Shown here in pieces: positions 1-9,699 of a stretch of DNA of 64,000 nucleotides (position 1 is its first letter; each line of letters begins with the position of its first letter). The stretch covers positions 2,261,876 to 2,325,875 of the forward strand of contig NZ_CP044522.1 of the NCBI RefSeq assembly GCF_016495405.1, given 5' to 3'. Position numbers and translations under genes: made by a program. Source of the DNA: Cobetia sp. cqz5-12 (GTDB lineage Bacteria; Pseudomonadota; Gammaproteobacteria; Pseudomonadales; Halomonadaceae). Under the pieces are notes generated by a model. It saw only the letters and a program-made list of their open reading frames with translations, searched no databases and was not told the DNA's origin.

Positions 1-175
1 TGCGATGGACGACATCAGCGTCACCAATATCCAGCGCCTCAAGGGCATGGGCGACTTCTGGTTCGCGCAGTACGGCGATGCAGCGGTGGCGCTGATCATG
101 GATTACTATCGTGGCCCGTCGCTGGACCGCATCGACCCCGCGACCGGCAAGCCCGAGGCCTATGAGCCTCACTGA
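1..175 (+). CDS. C-terminal end of an unrecognised protein (partial)
   Basis: The last 57 codons of a gene enter from the left edge in frame 2 and end with TGA at 173-175. The visible tail contains IQRLKGMGDFWFAQYGDAAV and later MDYYRGPSLDRIDPATGK. Codon use matches the GC-rich neighbours, so it is a genuine chromosomal gene end. I do not recognise the family, and too little is present to assign one. The next gene starts about 60 bases downstream on the same strand. Confidence 0.6.
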   Translation, partial: AMDDISVTNIQRLKGMGDFWFAQYGDAAVALIMDYYRGPSLDRIDPATGKPEAYEPH

Positions 176-237
176 GCACGCCTTGCGCGACGCGAACTCG
201 GAGACGCCTGTCAGCGATTTTGCTACTCTGCGCTGCC

Positions 238-1473
238 ATGCTCATGCCGACCCGAGTGTCTCCGATGCCCCAAGGTAGTTCGCCAGTGTCTCGCCGCCCC
301 GTCACCCGCCTCCTGGCAGCGCTCAGTCTGTCATTGGCGACCCTCGCGCCCACCCTGACGCCAGGCATCGCCCTGGCGGCCGATGACATGCACTTCGACC
401 AGCCGGAAGCCTTCGCCACCTTGAAGAAGGCGGTCGGCTATTTCGAGGAGATGGACACCTTGCCGGAAGAGGCCTGGATCAGCCGCGATCAGGCCTCCGC
501 GCGCAGCGATATGGACGAGATGATCGAGGAAGCCATGCAGGCCCTCGACGTGCCACAACTCTCGACCCTGCGCAGCACCTATCGACAGGTCGAGGACAAG
601 ATCCGTGATTCGCGCAGTGAGATTTCCGAATTGAAGGAAAAGCGTATCCTGGCGCCCGACACCGAGGTCTCTACGCTGACGCGCTTCACGCCTACCGATA
701 CCCTGCGCGAATTCACCGCCAGCACACGCGGCGATTATGACCTGCTGATCGCCGCGCATGAGAAGAACATCACCGCCTATCAAGACGAGCTGACCACGCT
801 GGAAGGCAAGCTGGCCGCGCGGCTCGAGGAGATCGGCATCACCCTGACGCCGGACCAGGTCCAGGTGTGGCTGTCCTCGGTGGTCGGCGACGACGTGTTG
901 ACCATGAGTGTCGTGTTCGCCAGCATCAAGTCGGTGGCCCAGCAGCTCGCGGAGCTGACCCGCGACAGTGGCGAGAATCTGGAGTACGCGCGTCGCTACT
1001 ACGGCATGGTCGTCATGCTCCACCGCATGATCGTCACCATGCAGCAGGACTTCATCGCCCGCGTGGATGACGAGGTATTACCGCAACTGCAAGGGTTCGC
1101 CGACGAAGCCGAAGCCACCACGCGCGAAGCCCGCACGCTGATCAAGCAAGGCGGCTCACGTGAAAGTCTGGAGAACAACATCCGCGCCAATGCGCTGACA
1201 CTCAAGACGATCAATCTGTATCGCGCGCTGGTGAGCGAGCAACGCGACCGCGTCAAGACATCGCTCACCAAGAGCCAGCGCGAGCTTGCAGTGGCGACCA
1301 ATACCTATCGCACCGTCAAGCTCAGCGCGCATGTCGCCGACCTGATCCGCCAGGGCGTCAAGACCTTCGACACCCTCGCCGGCCTGCAGGTACTGGTCGC
1401 CACCAGCTTCGAGAACAGCGCCATGCGTGAGGAATTCCGCAAGCTGACCGAGCGCATGCAGCAGGCAAAGTAG
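238..1473 (+). CDS. Secreted coiled-coil protein of unknown function
   Basis: A 411-residue protein if the ATG at 238 is used; ATGs at 244 and 265 are in frame and equally possible, since none has a clear ribosome binding site. All choices keep an arginine-containing n-region followed by a hydrophobic stretch (LLAALSLSLATLAPTL) and a likely signal peptidase site near GIALA-AD, so the product should be exported to the periplasm. The rest is largely helical, with charged heptad-like stretches (for example VEDKIRDSRSEISELKEKR, and repeated LxxLxxxLxx in the middle) that suggest coiled coil. There is no Cys in the mature part and no enzyme motif that I can see. A strong terminator follows directly. 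I do not recognise the family. Confidence 0.7.
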   Translation: MLMPTRVSPMPQGSSPVSRRPVTRLLAALSLSLATLAPTLTPGIALAADDMHFDQPEAFATLKKAVGYFEEMDTLPEEAWISRDQASARSDMDEMIEEAMQALDVPQLSTLRSTYRQVEDKIRDSRSEISELKEKRILAPDTEVSTLTRFTPTDTLREFTASTRGDYDLLIAAHEKNITAYQDELTTLEGKLAARLEEIGITLTPDQVQVWLSSVVGDDVLTMSVVFASIKSVAQQLAELTRDSGENLEYARRYYGMVVMLHRMIVTMQQDFIARVDDEVLPQLQGFADEAEATTREARTLIKQGGSRESLENNIRANALTLKTINLYRALVSEQRDRVKTSLTKSQRELAVATNTYRTVKLSAHVADLIRQGVKTFDTLAGLQVLVATSFENSAMREEFRKLTERMQQAK

Positions 1474-1497
1474 CACTCGCGTTCAATATCGATACCA

Positions 1498-1527
1498 CGC
1501 CTTCGCCCTGCCGGGCGAAGGCGTTTT
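1498..1527 (+). terminator. Rho-independent terminator after the secreted coiled-coil gene
   Basis: An 11-bp perfect stem (CGCCTTCGCCC at 1498-1508, GGGCGAAGGCG at 1513-1523) with a four-base loop is followed by TTTT. It lies 25 bases past the stop and separates this gene from the convergent regulator gene. Confidence 0.85.
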
Positions 1528-1584
1528 CAGTTCTGGCGCTGCTCAGTGCCGCGCCCGCTATTCCTTAGGCCAGGGAGTGCCGCC

Positions 1585-3051
1585 CTACCGGATGTCGCGC
1601 ATGGTCAATATGCTCTCCAGCGTGCGTCTGAGCCGGGCCACCTCACTGACCAGACTCTCGCCCGCCAGCATGCCGACCCCCAGCACCAGCCCGCGCCGCG
1701 AGTCCTCGCTGCTGCAGACCATGCTCAGTGGCCGCACGATCAGATGCTCCTTGACCATCAGTTGCGCGACACGCTTGTCATCGATCTCGGGAGCGAACTG
1801 CACGCACAGGCTGATGCCGCGCGAGGGCGGCGAGACGCTGATCACGCCCTTCACCTGACACAGCTGGTCATGCACCACCTGCTGTCGGCCGAGATAATCG
1901 CGCTGAATGCGCTGATACCAGGCATCGAGATCCCCATCGGCGATGAACTGCGCCAGCACCGCCTGATCCAGCATGCGCCCCTCGCGAAACACCTCGCTGC
2001 GCAGCCGATTCATCGGCCCGGCCAGCGCACGCGGCACCACCAGATAGCCCAGCCGCAGGCCAGGAAACATCAGCTTGGAGAACGAGCCGACCAGCAGGCG
2101 ATTGTCGGCGTCCGGGTCAAACAGCAGCTGATCATGGTCATCGCCACTGAACTCGTAGTCATCCTCGAGGATATAGGCGGGCTGACAGGCCTCGCAGAGC
2201 GCCAGCTTGTCACGCCGTGAGGTAGGGACACTCAAGGGATAGTGATGCGAGCCGGTGAAATAGGCGATCTGCACCGGACGACGCGCCAGCAGGGCGATCT
2301 CGTGGCCCGGGGCATCGGCGGTGTCATCCCGGGGCCGCCAGGGAATCAGCTGGGTCTCGAGTCCGGCGGCCAGAAAGACATTGCGTGCCCCCCAGTAGCA
2401 GGGCGACTCCATCACCACCCGCTGGCCGGCGTCCGCCAGCGCCAGCGCGCACAGCTCGATGCCGTGGTGGGTGCCCTCGGTGATGATGATCTGCTGGGTA
2501 TCGCAATCGATATTGCGCCAGCGGCGCAGAAAATCCCGAATCTCCCGCTTGAGCGGGCCATAGCCACCGCTCGAATACGACAGCAGCAGCGCGTTGTGGG
2601 GCACCGTCACACTGGCATACAGCTGACGCCACTTGCGCATCGGAAAGCGCGCGATATCCGGAATACCCGGCACGAAGGCGCCACTCTGGATCAGGCTGGC
2701 ACCCTGCCCACCCAGTACCCGGCGTGCGCGAGTGGAGAGCGGCAGTGGCGCAGGTGCCTCGGGCGAGGCATTCCCGGGTCTGGTGGCATGCGGGCGGCGC
2801 GTCCAAGTGCCCTGACCCTGCCCGGTGTGCAGATAGCCTTCCTCGATCAGCGACTTGATGGCCAATGACAACGTGTTGCGTGCCACGCCCAGCGCCTCGC
2901 ACAGCTTGCGGTGCGCAGGCAGCCGAGCACCGACGGACCACTGTTCGCGGATCATCTCCAGCAATGCCTGCTCCAGCCGCACCTGCTTGCCCAGCGTCTC
3001 TGACTGGCGGCGATAACATTCGATCAGCGGCTCAAGCGTGGCCAGTTCCAT
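1585..3051 (-). CDS. MocR/GabR-type GntR regulator with aminotransferase-like domain
   Basis: A 488-residue transcription factor with a winged helix-turn-helix (about residues 28-80, with LPAHRKLCEALGVARNTLSL) fused to a fold-type I PLP-dependent aminotransferase domain that acts as ligand sensor. The PLP lysine is in SFSKLMFPGLRLGY (about residue 325), preceded by ILEDDYEF. An upstream in-frame extension to 3150 exists, but the ATG at 3051 has a GGGAG ribosome binding site (GGGAGACCTGC-ATG) and was chosen. It is divergent from an APC permease followed by gabD and gabT, which is the usual setting of GabR, the GABA-sensing MocR protein. It therefore most likely controls this GABA module. The exact ligand is inference; PdxR and TauR are alternative subfamilies of the same architecture. 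Confidence 0.9.
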   Translation of the reverse strand: MELATLEPLIECYRRQSETLGKQVRLEQALLEMIREQWSVGARLPAHRKLCEALGVARNTLSLAIKSLIEEGYLHTGQGQGTWTRRPHATRPGNASPEAPAPLPLSTRARRVLGGQGASLIQSGAFVPGIPDIARFPMRKWRQLYASVTVPHNALLLSYSSGGYGPLKREIRDFLRRWRNIDCDTQQIIITEGTHHGIELCALALADAGQRVVMESPCYWGARNVFLAAGLETQLIPWRPRDDTADAPGHEIALLARRPVQIAYFTGSHHYPLSVPTSRRDKLALCEACQPAYILEDDYEFSGDDHDQLLFDPDADNRLLVGSFSKLMFPGLRLGYLVVPRALAGPMNRLRSEVFREGRMLDQAVLAQFIADGDLDAWYQRIQRDYLGRQQVVHDQLCQVKGVISVSPPSRGISLCVQFAPEIDDKRVAQLMVKEHLIVRPLSMVCSSEDSRRGLVLGVGMLAGESLVSEVARLRRTLESILTMRDIR

Positions 3052-3466
3052 GCAGGTCTCCCGATATCGTTCATGTAGCACGTAACGTCCATACGCTGCA
3101 TAAATCACGTGAGCAACCAGCCTGGCTGGCGGGGTACAGCGCCCATTCATCCCTGATTATCCGCAGCCCAACAAGATTGGTCCAGTCAAACGCTCAATTG
3201 GTCTATTCGCCTGAACAGTGGGCGCTGATAGCGTGTCCCTCAGGCGCTGCCTACTGACTGATGCTCACAGCCCACGATGGCTGGATCGCTCCTGCGATGT
3301 CGACAGGAGCGAATTTTTCCACAAGCCTCAGCCAGCGACAGGACTGACCTTGCATCTGCCTACCCGCCAGAACGTTCGGCAGAGGACAGCAGACGCACAC
3401 GAAAGACATCAGCAGGTCCGGCACCGCCATATAACAAATTCCAAGATCGACTCGGACGCATCCCCC
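3052..3466. promoter_or_regulatory. Divergent control region between MocR regulator and APC permease
   Basis: This 415-base gap has no convincing gene. It holds the direct repeats ATTGGTC at 3176-3182 and 3197-3203, exactly 21 bases (two helical turns) apart and in the same orientation. That arrangement is typical of MocR/GabR operators, which bind direct repeats. I could not settle on -35/-10 boxes for either side. Confidence 0.5.
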
Positions 3467-4891
3467 ATGACCCAAACAACTCCCCCTGCAGAACAACTTG
3501 TCAGAGTCCTCGCCCGCGGCGACGTTCTGGCCCTCGCCTTCGGTGCCATGGTCGGCTGGGGCTGGATCGTCCTGACCGGCGGCATGATCCAGAATGCCGG
3601 CAGCATCGGTGCCATCATCGCCTTCATCATCGGCGGCATCGCCGTCGTGCTGATCGGCCTGACCTATGCCGAACTGGCCGCCGCCATGCCCAAGGTGGGT
3701 GGCGAACACGTCTACAGCTACCGGGCCATGGGGCATTTCTCGTCCTTCCTGTGCACCTGGACCATCATTCTCGGCTACCTGAGCGTGGTGTCCTTCGAGG
3801 CGGTGGCATTGCCCACGGTCATCGAGAACCTCGCGCCCGGCTATGCCGTCGGCCACATGTGGACCATCGCCGGCTGGGACGTCAAGGCCACCTGGGTCGC
3901 CGTCGGTGTCGGCGGGTCTCTGGCGATGATGGCCATCAACTACGTCGGCATCACCACGGCTGCGCTGCTGCAGAAGGTCGTGACCGGGGTGATCCTGATC
4001 GCCGGTGTCCTCTTCGTGACCGGCGCCCTGTTCGAGGGGGACGTCGCCAACATGACGCCGCTGTTCACCCAGTCTGAGGGTGGCGTGACGGCTGGCATCA
4101 TCGCGGTACTGGTGCTGGTGCCCTTCCTGTTCGTGGGCTTCGATGTCATCCCCCAGGCCGCCGAGGAGATCAATCTGCCCTACAACGCCATCGGCAAGGT
4201 GCTGATGATGTCCGTGGTACTGGCAGTGGTGTGGTATGCGCTGATCATCCTGGCCACCAGCCTGGCATTGGATCACGACGCGCTCGTCGCCAGCTCCCTG
4301 AGCGTGCCGGACGCCATGCAGGCGCTGTTCAACACGCCCTGGGCCAGCAAGCTGATGATCCTTGCCGGTATCGCCGGCATCATCACCAGCTGGAACGCCT
4401 TCTACATCGGTGGCTCACGCGCCATCTACGCCCTGGCGCATGCCGGCATGCTGCCGGCCGCCCTCGGCAAGCTGCACCCGAAACACAAGACACCGACCAA
4501 CGCCGTACTGCTGATCGGCCTGCTGTCCTGCATCGCGCCCTTCTTCGGTCGTCCGGCACTGGTGTGGATCGTCGATGCCGGCGGGCTGGGTATCGTCATC
4601 GCCTACCTGTTCGTGGCGATCTCGTTCCTGATCCTGCGCATCCGCGAGCCGGACATGCCGCGCCCGTTCCGCGTACGTCACGGCAAGCTGTGCGGTGTGC
4701 TGGCCATCCTGCTGTCCTTCGCCATGGCCTGTCTGTACCTGCCGGGCAGCCCTTCCGCACTGACCGGCACCGAGTGGATGATCTTCGGCGCCTGGATGGC
4801 ACTGGGCCTGGTGATGTACGCCATCGCCCTCAAGCAATTCGGCCGTGAATACAGCGACCGCATCATGGCACCGGCCTTCACCGCTCACTGA
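3467..4891 (+). CDS. APC-family amino acid permease, probably for GABA
   Basis: A 474-residue membrane transporter of the amino acid-polyamine-organocation superfamily with about 12 hydrophobic segments. The first membrane segment shows the APC signature GAMVGWGWIVLTGG, and EEINLPYNAIGKVL occurs in the middle as in other bacterial APC proteins. The ATG at 3467 gives MTQTTPPAEQL and starts just before the first membrane segment; the longer reading frame upstream is non-coding leader. It lies divergent from the MocR regulator and upstream of gabD and gabT, so import of GABA or a closely related omega-amino acid is the best inference. Substrate specificity cannot be read from the sequence, and a polyamine is the main alternative. 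Confidence 0.85.
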   Translation: MTQTTPPAEQLVRVLARGDVLALAFGAMVGWGWIVLTGGMIQNAGSIGAIIAFIIGGIAVVLIGLTYAELAAAMPKVGGEHVYSYRAMGHFSSFLCTWTIILGYLSVVSFEAVALPTVIENLAPGYAVGHMWTIAGWDVKATWVAVGVGGSLAMMAINYVGITTAALLQKVVTGVILIAGVLFVTGALFEGDVANMTPLFTQSEGGVTAGIIAVLVLVPFLFVGFDVIPQAAEEINLPYNAIGKVLMMSVVLAVVWYALIILATSLALDHDALVASSLSVPDAMQALFNTPWASKLMILAGIAGIITSWNAFYIGGSRAIYALAHAGMLPAALGKLHPKHKTPTNAVLLIGLLSCIAPFFGRPALVWIVDAGGLGIVIAYLFVAISFLILRIREPDMPRPFRVRHGKLCGVLAILLSFAMACLYLPGSPSALTGTEWMIFGAWMALGLVMYAIALKQFGREYSDRIMAPAFTAH

Positions 4892-5049
4892 GCAAAGGCC
4901 TCGTCATGTGACCGCCGGGCAGGTCCGTCCGCCTGCCCGGCCCCATCGGACTCGACTACCGCGAGCCGATATCAGGACAGTCCGCGCGATTCGCCAGCGC
5001 TGTCCACTCAATGAATGCACTGCACGCCAGACCGCCAGAGGAGCTCCAT

Positions 5050-6543
5050 ATGTCCCGTATTGCCCTCCCGACCAGCGACTTCCTGAAGCGCTACGTCAAC
5101 TCGGAGAACAGCCGCGACGTCTTTGTCCCTGCCTTGATCGGCAGCGAGCGCCGCGAGACCGGTACCACCTTCAACGTGACCAATCCGGCGACTGGCGAGC
5201 AACTGGCCCGTGTCGCGGAAGTCAGCGCCGAGGATACCCGTGACGCCGTCGCCGCCGCCGAGATCGCCGGCAACGCCTGGAAGAAGGTGCCGGTGAAGGA
5301 GCGCTCCGCCCTTTTGCGTCGCTGGTTCGACCTGGTGCTTGAGCATCGGGAAGACCTCGCCCAGCTGATGACCCTGGAACAGGGCAAGCCGCTGGCGGAA
5401 TCGCGTGGCGAGGTGACCTACGGTGCCTCCTTCATCGAGTTCTTCGCCGAAGAAGCCAAGCGCATGGCCGGTGAGACCCTGCCGTCCCACGGTGCCGACA
5501 AGCGCCTGATGGTGCTGCGCGAGCCCATCGGTGTGGTGGCAGCCATCACGCCGTGGAACTTCCCGCTGGCGATGATCACCCGCAAGTGCGCGCCGGCGAT
5601 CGCCGCAGGCTGTGCCGTGGTCATCAAGCCGGCCGAAGCCACCCCGCTCACCGCGCTGGCACTGGCGGATCTGGCGCTGGAAGCCGGCCTGCCGGCAGGT
5701 CTGATCAGTGTCGTCACCGCCATGAAGCCGATCGCCATCGGCGAGGTGCTGACCACCGACCCGCGCATCCGCAAGGTCTCCTTCACCGGCTCCACCCCGG
5801 TGGGCAAGACGCTGATGGCGCAGTGTGCTTCCACCGTCAAGAAGACCGCCATGGAGCTGGGCGGCAACGCGCCGTTCATCGTCTTCGATGACGCCGATGT
5901 CGATGCCGCCGTCGATGGTGCCATCGCCTCCAAGTTCCGCAATGCGGGTCAGACCTGCGTGTGCACCAACCGCTTCCTCGTCCAGGACGGCGTCTACGAT
6001 GCCTTCGTCGAGAAGCTCGCGGCGCGGGTCGCCGCCATGCAGGTCGGCGATGGGCTGGTCGATGGCAACACCATCGGTCCGCTGATCAACGGCGCTGCCG
6101 TCAGCAAGGTGCAGAGCCACGTCGATGATGCCATCGGCAAGGGCGCACGCCTGGTCACCGGTGGCAAGCCACACGCCCTGGGCCACAGCTTCTTCGAGCC
6201 CACCGTGCTGGCCGATGTCACCACCGAGATGGTGGTGGCGGATGAGGAGACCTTCGGCCCGCTGGCGCCGGTGTTCCGTTTCCACAAGGATGAAGAGGCC
6301 ATCGCGATGGCCAATGACACGCCCTTCGGCCTGGCCGCCTACTTCTACGCCACCGACTACCGCCGCATCTGGCACACGCTGGAAGCGCTGGAATACGGCA
6401 TGGTCGGGGTCAATGAGGGCCTGATCTCTACCGAGCTGGCGCCCTTCGGCGGCATCAAGGAGTCCGGTCTGGGTCGTGAAGGCTCTCATCACGGTCTGGA
6501 AGAGTTCACCGAGCTGAAGTACGTCTGCATCGGCGGCCTCTGA
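5050..6543 (+). CDS. gabD: Succinate-semialdehyde dehydrogenase (NAD(P)+)
   Basis: A 497-residue cytoplasmic aldehyde dehydrogenase that oxidises succinate semialdehyde to succinate, the last step of GABA breakdown. Family landmarks are present: PWNFPLAMITRK, the NAD-binding FTGSTPVGK, the catalytic glutamate in MELGGNAP (about 269) and the nucleophile in GQTCVCTNR (Cys about 303). The spacing GQTCVC with two cysteines is typical of GabD and differs from other ALDH families. The ATG at 5050 was chosen over 5011 because of the AGAGGAG ribosome binding site six bases upstream. gabT follows 138 bases later on the same strand. Confidence 0.93.
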   Translation: MSRIALPTSDFLKRYVNSENSRDVFVPALIGSERRETGTTFNVTNPATGEQLARVAEVSAEDTRDAVAAAEIAGNAWKKVPVKERSALLRRWFDLVLEHREDLAQLMTLEQGKPLAESRGEVTYGASFIEFFAEEAKRMAGETLPSHGADKRLMVLREPIGVVAAITPWNFPLAMITRKCAPAIAAGCAVVIKPAEATPLTALALADLALEAGLPAGLISVVTAMKPIAIGEVLTTDPRIRKVSFTGSTPVGKTLMAQCASTVKKTAMELGGNAPFIVFDDADVDAAVDGAIASKFRNAGQTCVCTNRFLVQDGVYDAFVEKLAARVAAMQVGDGLVDGNTIGPLINGAAVSKVQSHVDDAIGKGARLVTGGKPHALGHSFFEPTVLADVTTEMVVADEETFGPLAPVFRFHKDEEAIAMANDTPFGLAAYFYATDYRRIWHTLEALEYGMVGVNEGLISTELAPFGGIKESGLGREGSHHGLEEFTELKYVCIGGL

Positions 6544-6550
6544 TTTTTGT

Positions 6551-6586
6551 GAGGACGCCTCGCGTGGTTGTCTCACGAGGGCGCCT
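6551..6586 (+). other. Imperfect inverted repeat between gabD and gabT
   Basis: GAGG, CGCC and GTG on the left pair with CAC, GGCG and CCTC on the right around a short loop. There is no T-run, so this is more likely an mRNA-stabilising or attenuating hairpin than a full terminator. Confidence 0.35.
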
Positions 6587-6681
6587 CGATAAGACGTCTC
6601 ACAACGTTATCCCACCACGTTTACTAGACAACGGTGGTATGGCCCGCGCCATGCCACCGGCAACAAGAAAAGGAACCTGAC

Positions 6682-7968
6682 ATGAGCCACTCCCAGCTGA
6701 GCAACGAACAACTCGACGTCCTCAAGCACAAGTACGTCGCCAAGGGTGCCGTCACCGCCACGCCACAGTTCGCCGACACCGCGCTGAATGCGGAAATATG
6801 GGATGCGGACGGCAACCGCTGGATCGACTTCGCCGGCGGCATCGGCGTGCTCAACCTGGGTCACCGTCACCCGAAGGTCGTCGCCGCCGTCAAGGCACAG
6901 CTCGACAAGGTCATGCACACTGCCGCAGGCGTCATCTCCTACGCGCCGTACGTGCAACTGAGCCAGAAGCTGGCCGAGCTGACGCCGGTGCGCGGCCCGG
7001 AACGCAAGACTTTGCTGGTCAATTCCGGCGCGGAAGCGGTCGAGAACGCCATCAAGATCGCACGTGCCGCCACCGGCCGCAGCGGTGTCATCACCTTCGA
7101 CGGCGCCTTCCACGGCCGCACCATGATGACCCTGGCGATGACCGGCAAGGTGCTGCCGTACAAGAACGACTTCGGCCCGATGCCGGGTGACATCTTCCGT
7201 GCGCCCTACCCGAACCCGATTCACGGCATCAGCGAAGAGCAGTCCCTGAACGCCATCCGCACCCTGTTCAAGACTGACATCGCACCGCACCGCACCGCCG
7301 CCATCGTCATCGAGCCGGTGCAGGGCGAAGGCGGCTTCTACATCGCCTCACCGAGCTTCCTCACCGCGCTGCGTGAGCTGTGTGACGAGCACGGCATCCT
7401 GCTGATCGCCGATGAAGTGCAGTCCGGCTTCGCGCGTACCGGCAAGCTGTTCTCGATGGAGCACAGCGGCGTCGAAGCCGACATCATGACCATGGCCAAG
7501 AGTCTGGCCAACGGCATGCCGCTGTCGGCCGTCGTCGGTACCGCCGAGGTGATGGATGCCTCCGGCCCGGGATCGCTGGGCGGCACCTACAGCGGCAACC
7601 CGCTGTCCTGCGCCGCGGCCCTGGCCGTCATCGACGTCATCCGCGAAGAGAACATCCTGGAGCGCAGCACCCAGATGGGCGAGCAACTGGCCGCGCGTTT
7701 CGCCCAGTGGGAAGAACGCTTCGCGCATGTCGCGCACTCTCGCAACCAGGGCTCCATGGCGGCCTTCGAGCTGGTGGACGCCGATGGCAAGCCGGACCCC
7801 GCCGCGACGGCGGCCGTGTGTGCCAAGGCCAAGGAGCTGGGGCTGATCCTGCTGTCCTGTGGTTTCTACTCCAACTCCATTCGCGTGCTGGTGCCGCTGA
7901 CGGTCGAGCCGGAAGTGCTGGAAGAAGGTCTCGACATCGTCGAGAAGGCGCTGGAAAGCCTCGTCTGA
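6682..7968 (+). CDS. gabT: 4-aminobutyrate aminotransferase
   Basis: A 428-residue class III PLP aminotransferase that converts GABA and 2-oxoglutarate to succinate semialdehyde and glutamate. Visible landmarks are NSGAEAVENAIKIAR (PLP phosphate region), the aspartate of LLIADEVQSGFARTG and the PLP lysine in MAKSLANGMPLSAV (Lys about 273). Length and motif spacing match E. coli GabT. The ATG at 6682 is preceded by AAAAGGA; the ORF extension upstream is not supported. It works directly with gabD just upstream, and the guanidinobutyrate genes at 52.7-58.6 kb could supply its substrate. A strong terminator follows. Confidence 0.94.
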   Translation: MSHSQLSNEQLDVLKHKYVAKGAVTATPQFADTALNAEIWDADGNRWIDFAGGIGVLNLGHRHPKVVAAVKAQLDKVMHTAAGVISYAPYVQLSQKLAELTPVRGPERKTLLVNSGAEAVENAIKIARAATGRSGVITFDGAFHGRTMMTLAMTGKVLPYKNDFGPMPGDIFRAPYPNPIHGISEEQSLNAIRTLFKTDIAPHRTAAIVIEPVQGEGGFYIASPSFLTALRELCDEHGILLIADEVQSGFARTGKLFSMEHSGVEADIMTMAKSLANGMPLSAVVGTAEVMDASGPGSLGGTYSGNPLSCAAALAVIDVIREENILERSTQMGEQLAARFAQWEERFAHVAHSRNQGSMAAFELVDADGKPDPAATAAVCAKAKELGLILLSCGFYSNSIRVLVPLTVEPEVLEEGLDIVEKALESLV

Positions 7969-8000
7969 TCGGTTGCCTTTTCCGACACACCTGTATCAGA

Positions 8001-8030
8001 ACGGCCACCCACGGGTGGCCGTTGTCGTTT
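8001..8030 (+). terminator. Terminator after gabT
   Basis: ACGGCCACCC (8001-8010) pairs perfectly with GGGTGGCCGT (8013-8022); a T-rich stretch follows. It ends the gab transcription unit 32 bases past the gabT stop. Confidence 0.75.
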
Positions 8031-8130
8031 CCAGCGCCACTCGCTGCGCAGGAGGGAAACCCCGGGCCGAGAAATGAATCGCAAGCTCATTACCCGTCTA
8101 ACCATATAGCCAATCAACCCAAGCAGCCTT

Positions 8131-8159
8131 TTGTGGCAACTAATTGATTAAATTATGAT
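8131..8159 (+). promoter_or_regulatory. Putative sigma-70 promoter of mmuPM
   Basis: TTGTGG at 8131-8136 and TATGAT at 8154-8159 are separated by exactly 17 bases, in an AT-rich stretch unlike the surrounding coding DNA. It lies in the 306-base gap between gabT and mmuP, about 115 bases before mmuP. The rest of the gap holds only the gabT terminator; I found no riboswitch. Confidence 0.55.
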
Positions 8160-8274
8160 ATTCGCTGCATTTCTGCGTATTCCCGACCGATTCTCGCCAT
8201 GCCACACGCCATCGTGAACGACGGCTGCCAGAGAGAGACCTTTCTCCTCGGCAGCACCTCGAGTGACCCCTACC

Positions 8275-9699
8275 ATGACTGACAGCAACGCCCACGACTT
8301 CAAACGCAGCATGCAGCAGCGCCACCTGGTGATGTTGTCCCTCGGCGGTGTCATCGGCACCGGCCTGTTTCTCAGCTCCGGCTATACCATTCAACAGGCC
8401 GGTCCGGCGGGGGCGGTACTCGCCTATCTGATCGGCGGCCTGGTGGTCTATCTGGTAATGATGTGTCTCGGCGAGCTGGCCGTGCACCACCCGGAACCCG
8501 GCGCCTTCAGTGCCCACGCCACCCGCTATCTGGGCCCGGCCACCGGCTACACCGTCGCCTGGCTCTACTGGCTGACCTGGGCCGTGGCGTTGGGCTCGGA
8601 ATTCACCGCCTCTGCCGTGTTCATGGGGCGCTGGTTCCCCGATGTCGAACCCTGGATCTGGTGCGGCATCTTCTCACTGATCGTGTTCGGCATGAACATC
8701 GTCTCGGCGCGCTTCTTTGCCGAATCCGAATTCTGGCTGTCGTTGATCAAGGTCGCCGCGGTGATCGTGTTCATCGCCGTGGGCGCCGCCGCCATGTTCG
8801 GCTTCACGTCATTGTCGGGCAATACCGAGGCGCCGGGCGTCACGCGCATCCTCCAGGAGGGGGTGTTCGATCACGGCGTGATGCCGATCCTGATGACACT
8901 GCTGGCCGTCAGCTTCGCCTTCTCCGGCACCGAGCTGATCGGCATCGCCGCCGGCGAAAGCGAGAATCCCGAGAAGAACGTGCCCCTGGCGATCCGCGCC
9001 ACCCTGTGGCGGCTGATCATCTTCTTCATCGGCACCATCATCGTCATCGCCGCCCTGTTGCCTCAGGACAGCGCCGGTCTCAAGGAAAGCCCCTTCGTGG
9101 CGGTCTTCCAGCTCACCGGCATCCCCTACGCGGCGGACATCATGAACTTCGTGATCATCACCGCACTGCTGTCGGCGGCCAATTCCGGTCTCTACGCCGC
9201 CTCGCGCATGCTGTGGACCCTGGCGGACCAGAAGACGCTGCCGCGCGTATTCAGCCGCGTCAATCAGCGTGGCATTCCGGTACCCGCGCTGCTGATCACC
9301 ATGCTCGGCGGCCTGCTGTCGCTGCTCTCGAGCGTGTATGCCGAAGACACCCTGTATCTGGCGCTGGTGTCGATTTCCGGGCTTGCCGTGGTGCTGGTGT
9401 GGATGGCGATCGCCGCCAGCCAGTTCAGCTTCCGCCGTCAGTGGCTGAAGGCCGGCCACAGCGCCCGCGAGCTGACCTACCGCGCACCGCTGTACCCCAT
9501 CGTGCCGATTGCCGCCTTCCTGTTCTGCGCACTGGCCTGCATCGGCATCGCCTTTGACCCCAACCAGCGCATCGCGCTCTACTTCGGCGTGCCCTTCGTG
9601 GCGCTGTGCTATCTGGTCCACTTTCTGACCCATCGCTCGTCTACCGACGCCGCCAATTCCCCGACTCCGCCCCCGCAGGAGGCCCTCGATGCCCGCTGA
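8275..9699 (+). CDS. mmuP: S-methylmethionine permease (amino acid transporter family)
   Basis: A 474-residue 12-helix permease of the AAT branch of the APC superfamily. Long stretches match what I recall of E. coli Mmu[51 protein letters not shown] and GIPYAADI all occur in order. It should import S-methylmethionine for use as methyl donor to homocysteine. A GTG at 8263 is in frame, but the ATG at 8275 ([18 protein letters not shown]) fits the family N-terminus. Its 3' end overlaps mmuM by 11 bases, so the two are cotranscribed and probably translationally coupled. GABA permease GabP is a paralogue and the main alternative, but the mmuM linkage favours MmuP. Confidence 0.9.
   Translation: MTDSNAHDFKRSMQQRHLVMLSLGGVIGTGLFLSSGYTIQQAGPAGAVLAYLIGGLVVYLVMMCLGELAVHHPEPGAFSAHATRYLGPATGYTVAWLYWLTWAVALGSEFTASAVFMGRWFPDVEPWIWCGIFSLIVFGMNIVSARFFAESEFWLSLIKVAAVIVFIAVGAAAMFGFTSLSGNTEAPGVTRILQEGVFDHGVMPILMTLLAVSFAFSGTELIGIAAGESENPEKNVPLAIRATLWRLIIFFIGTIIVIAALLPQDSAGLKESPFVAVFQLTGIPYAADIMNFVIITALLSAANSGLYAASRMLWTLADQKTLPRVFSRVNQRGIPVPALLITMLGGLLSLLSSVYAEDTLYLALVSISGLAVVLVWMAIAASQFSFRRQWLKAGHSARELTYRAPLYPIVPIAAFLFCALACIGIAFDPNQRIALYFGVPFVALCYLVHFLTHRSSTDAANSPTPPPQEALDAR

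Noticed and set aside
5008..6576. A 522-codon open frame on the minus strand opposite gabD, and similar long antisense frames elsewhere (for example 27794-29479, 35137-36627, 31951-33417)
   Set aside because: These are mirror frames of high-GC genes. The plus-strand genes have clear catalytic motifs and ribosome binding sites, and the antisense products are His/Gly/Asp-rich with no domain.
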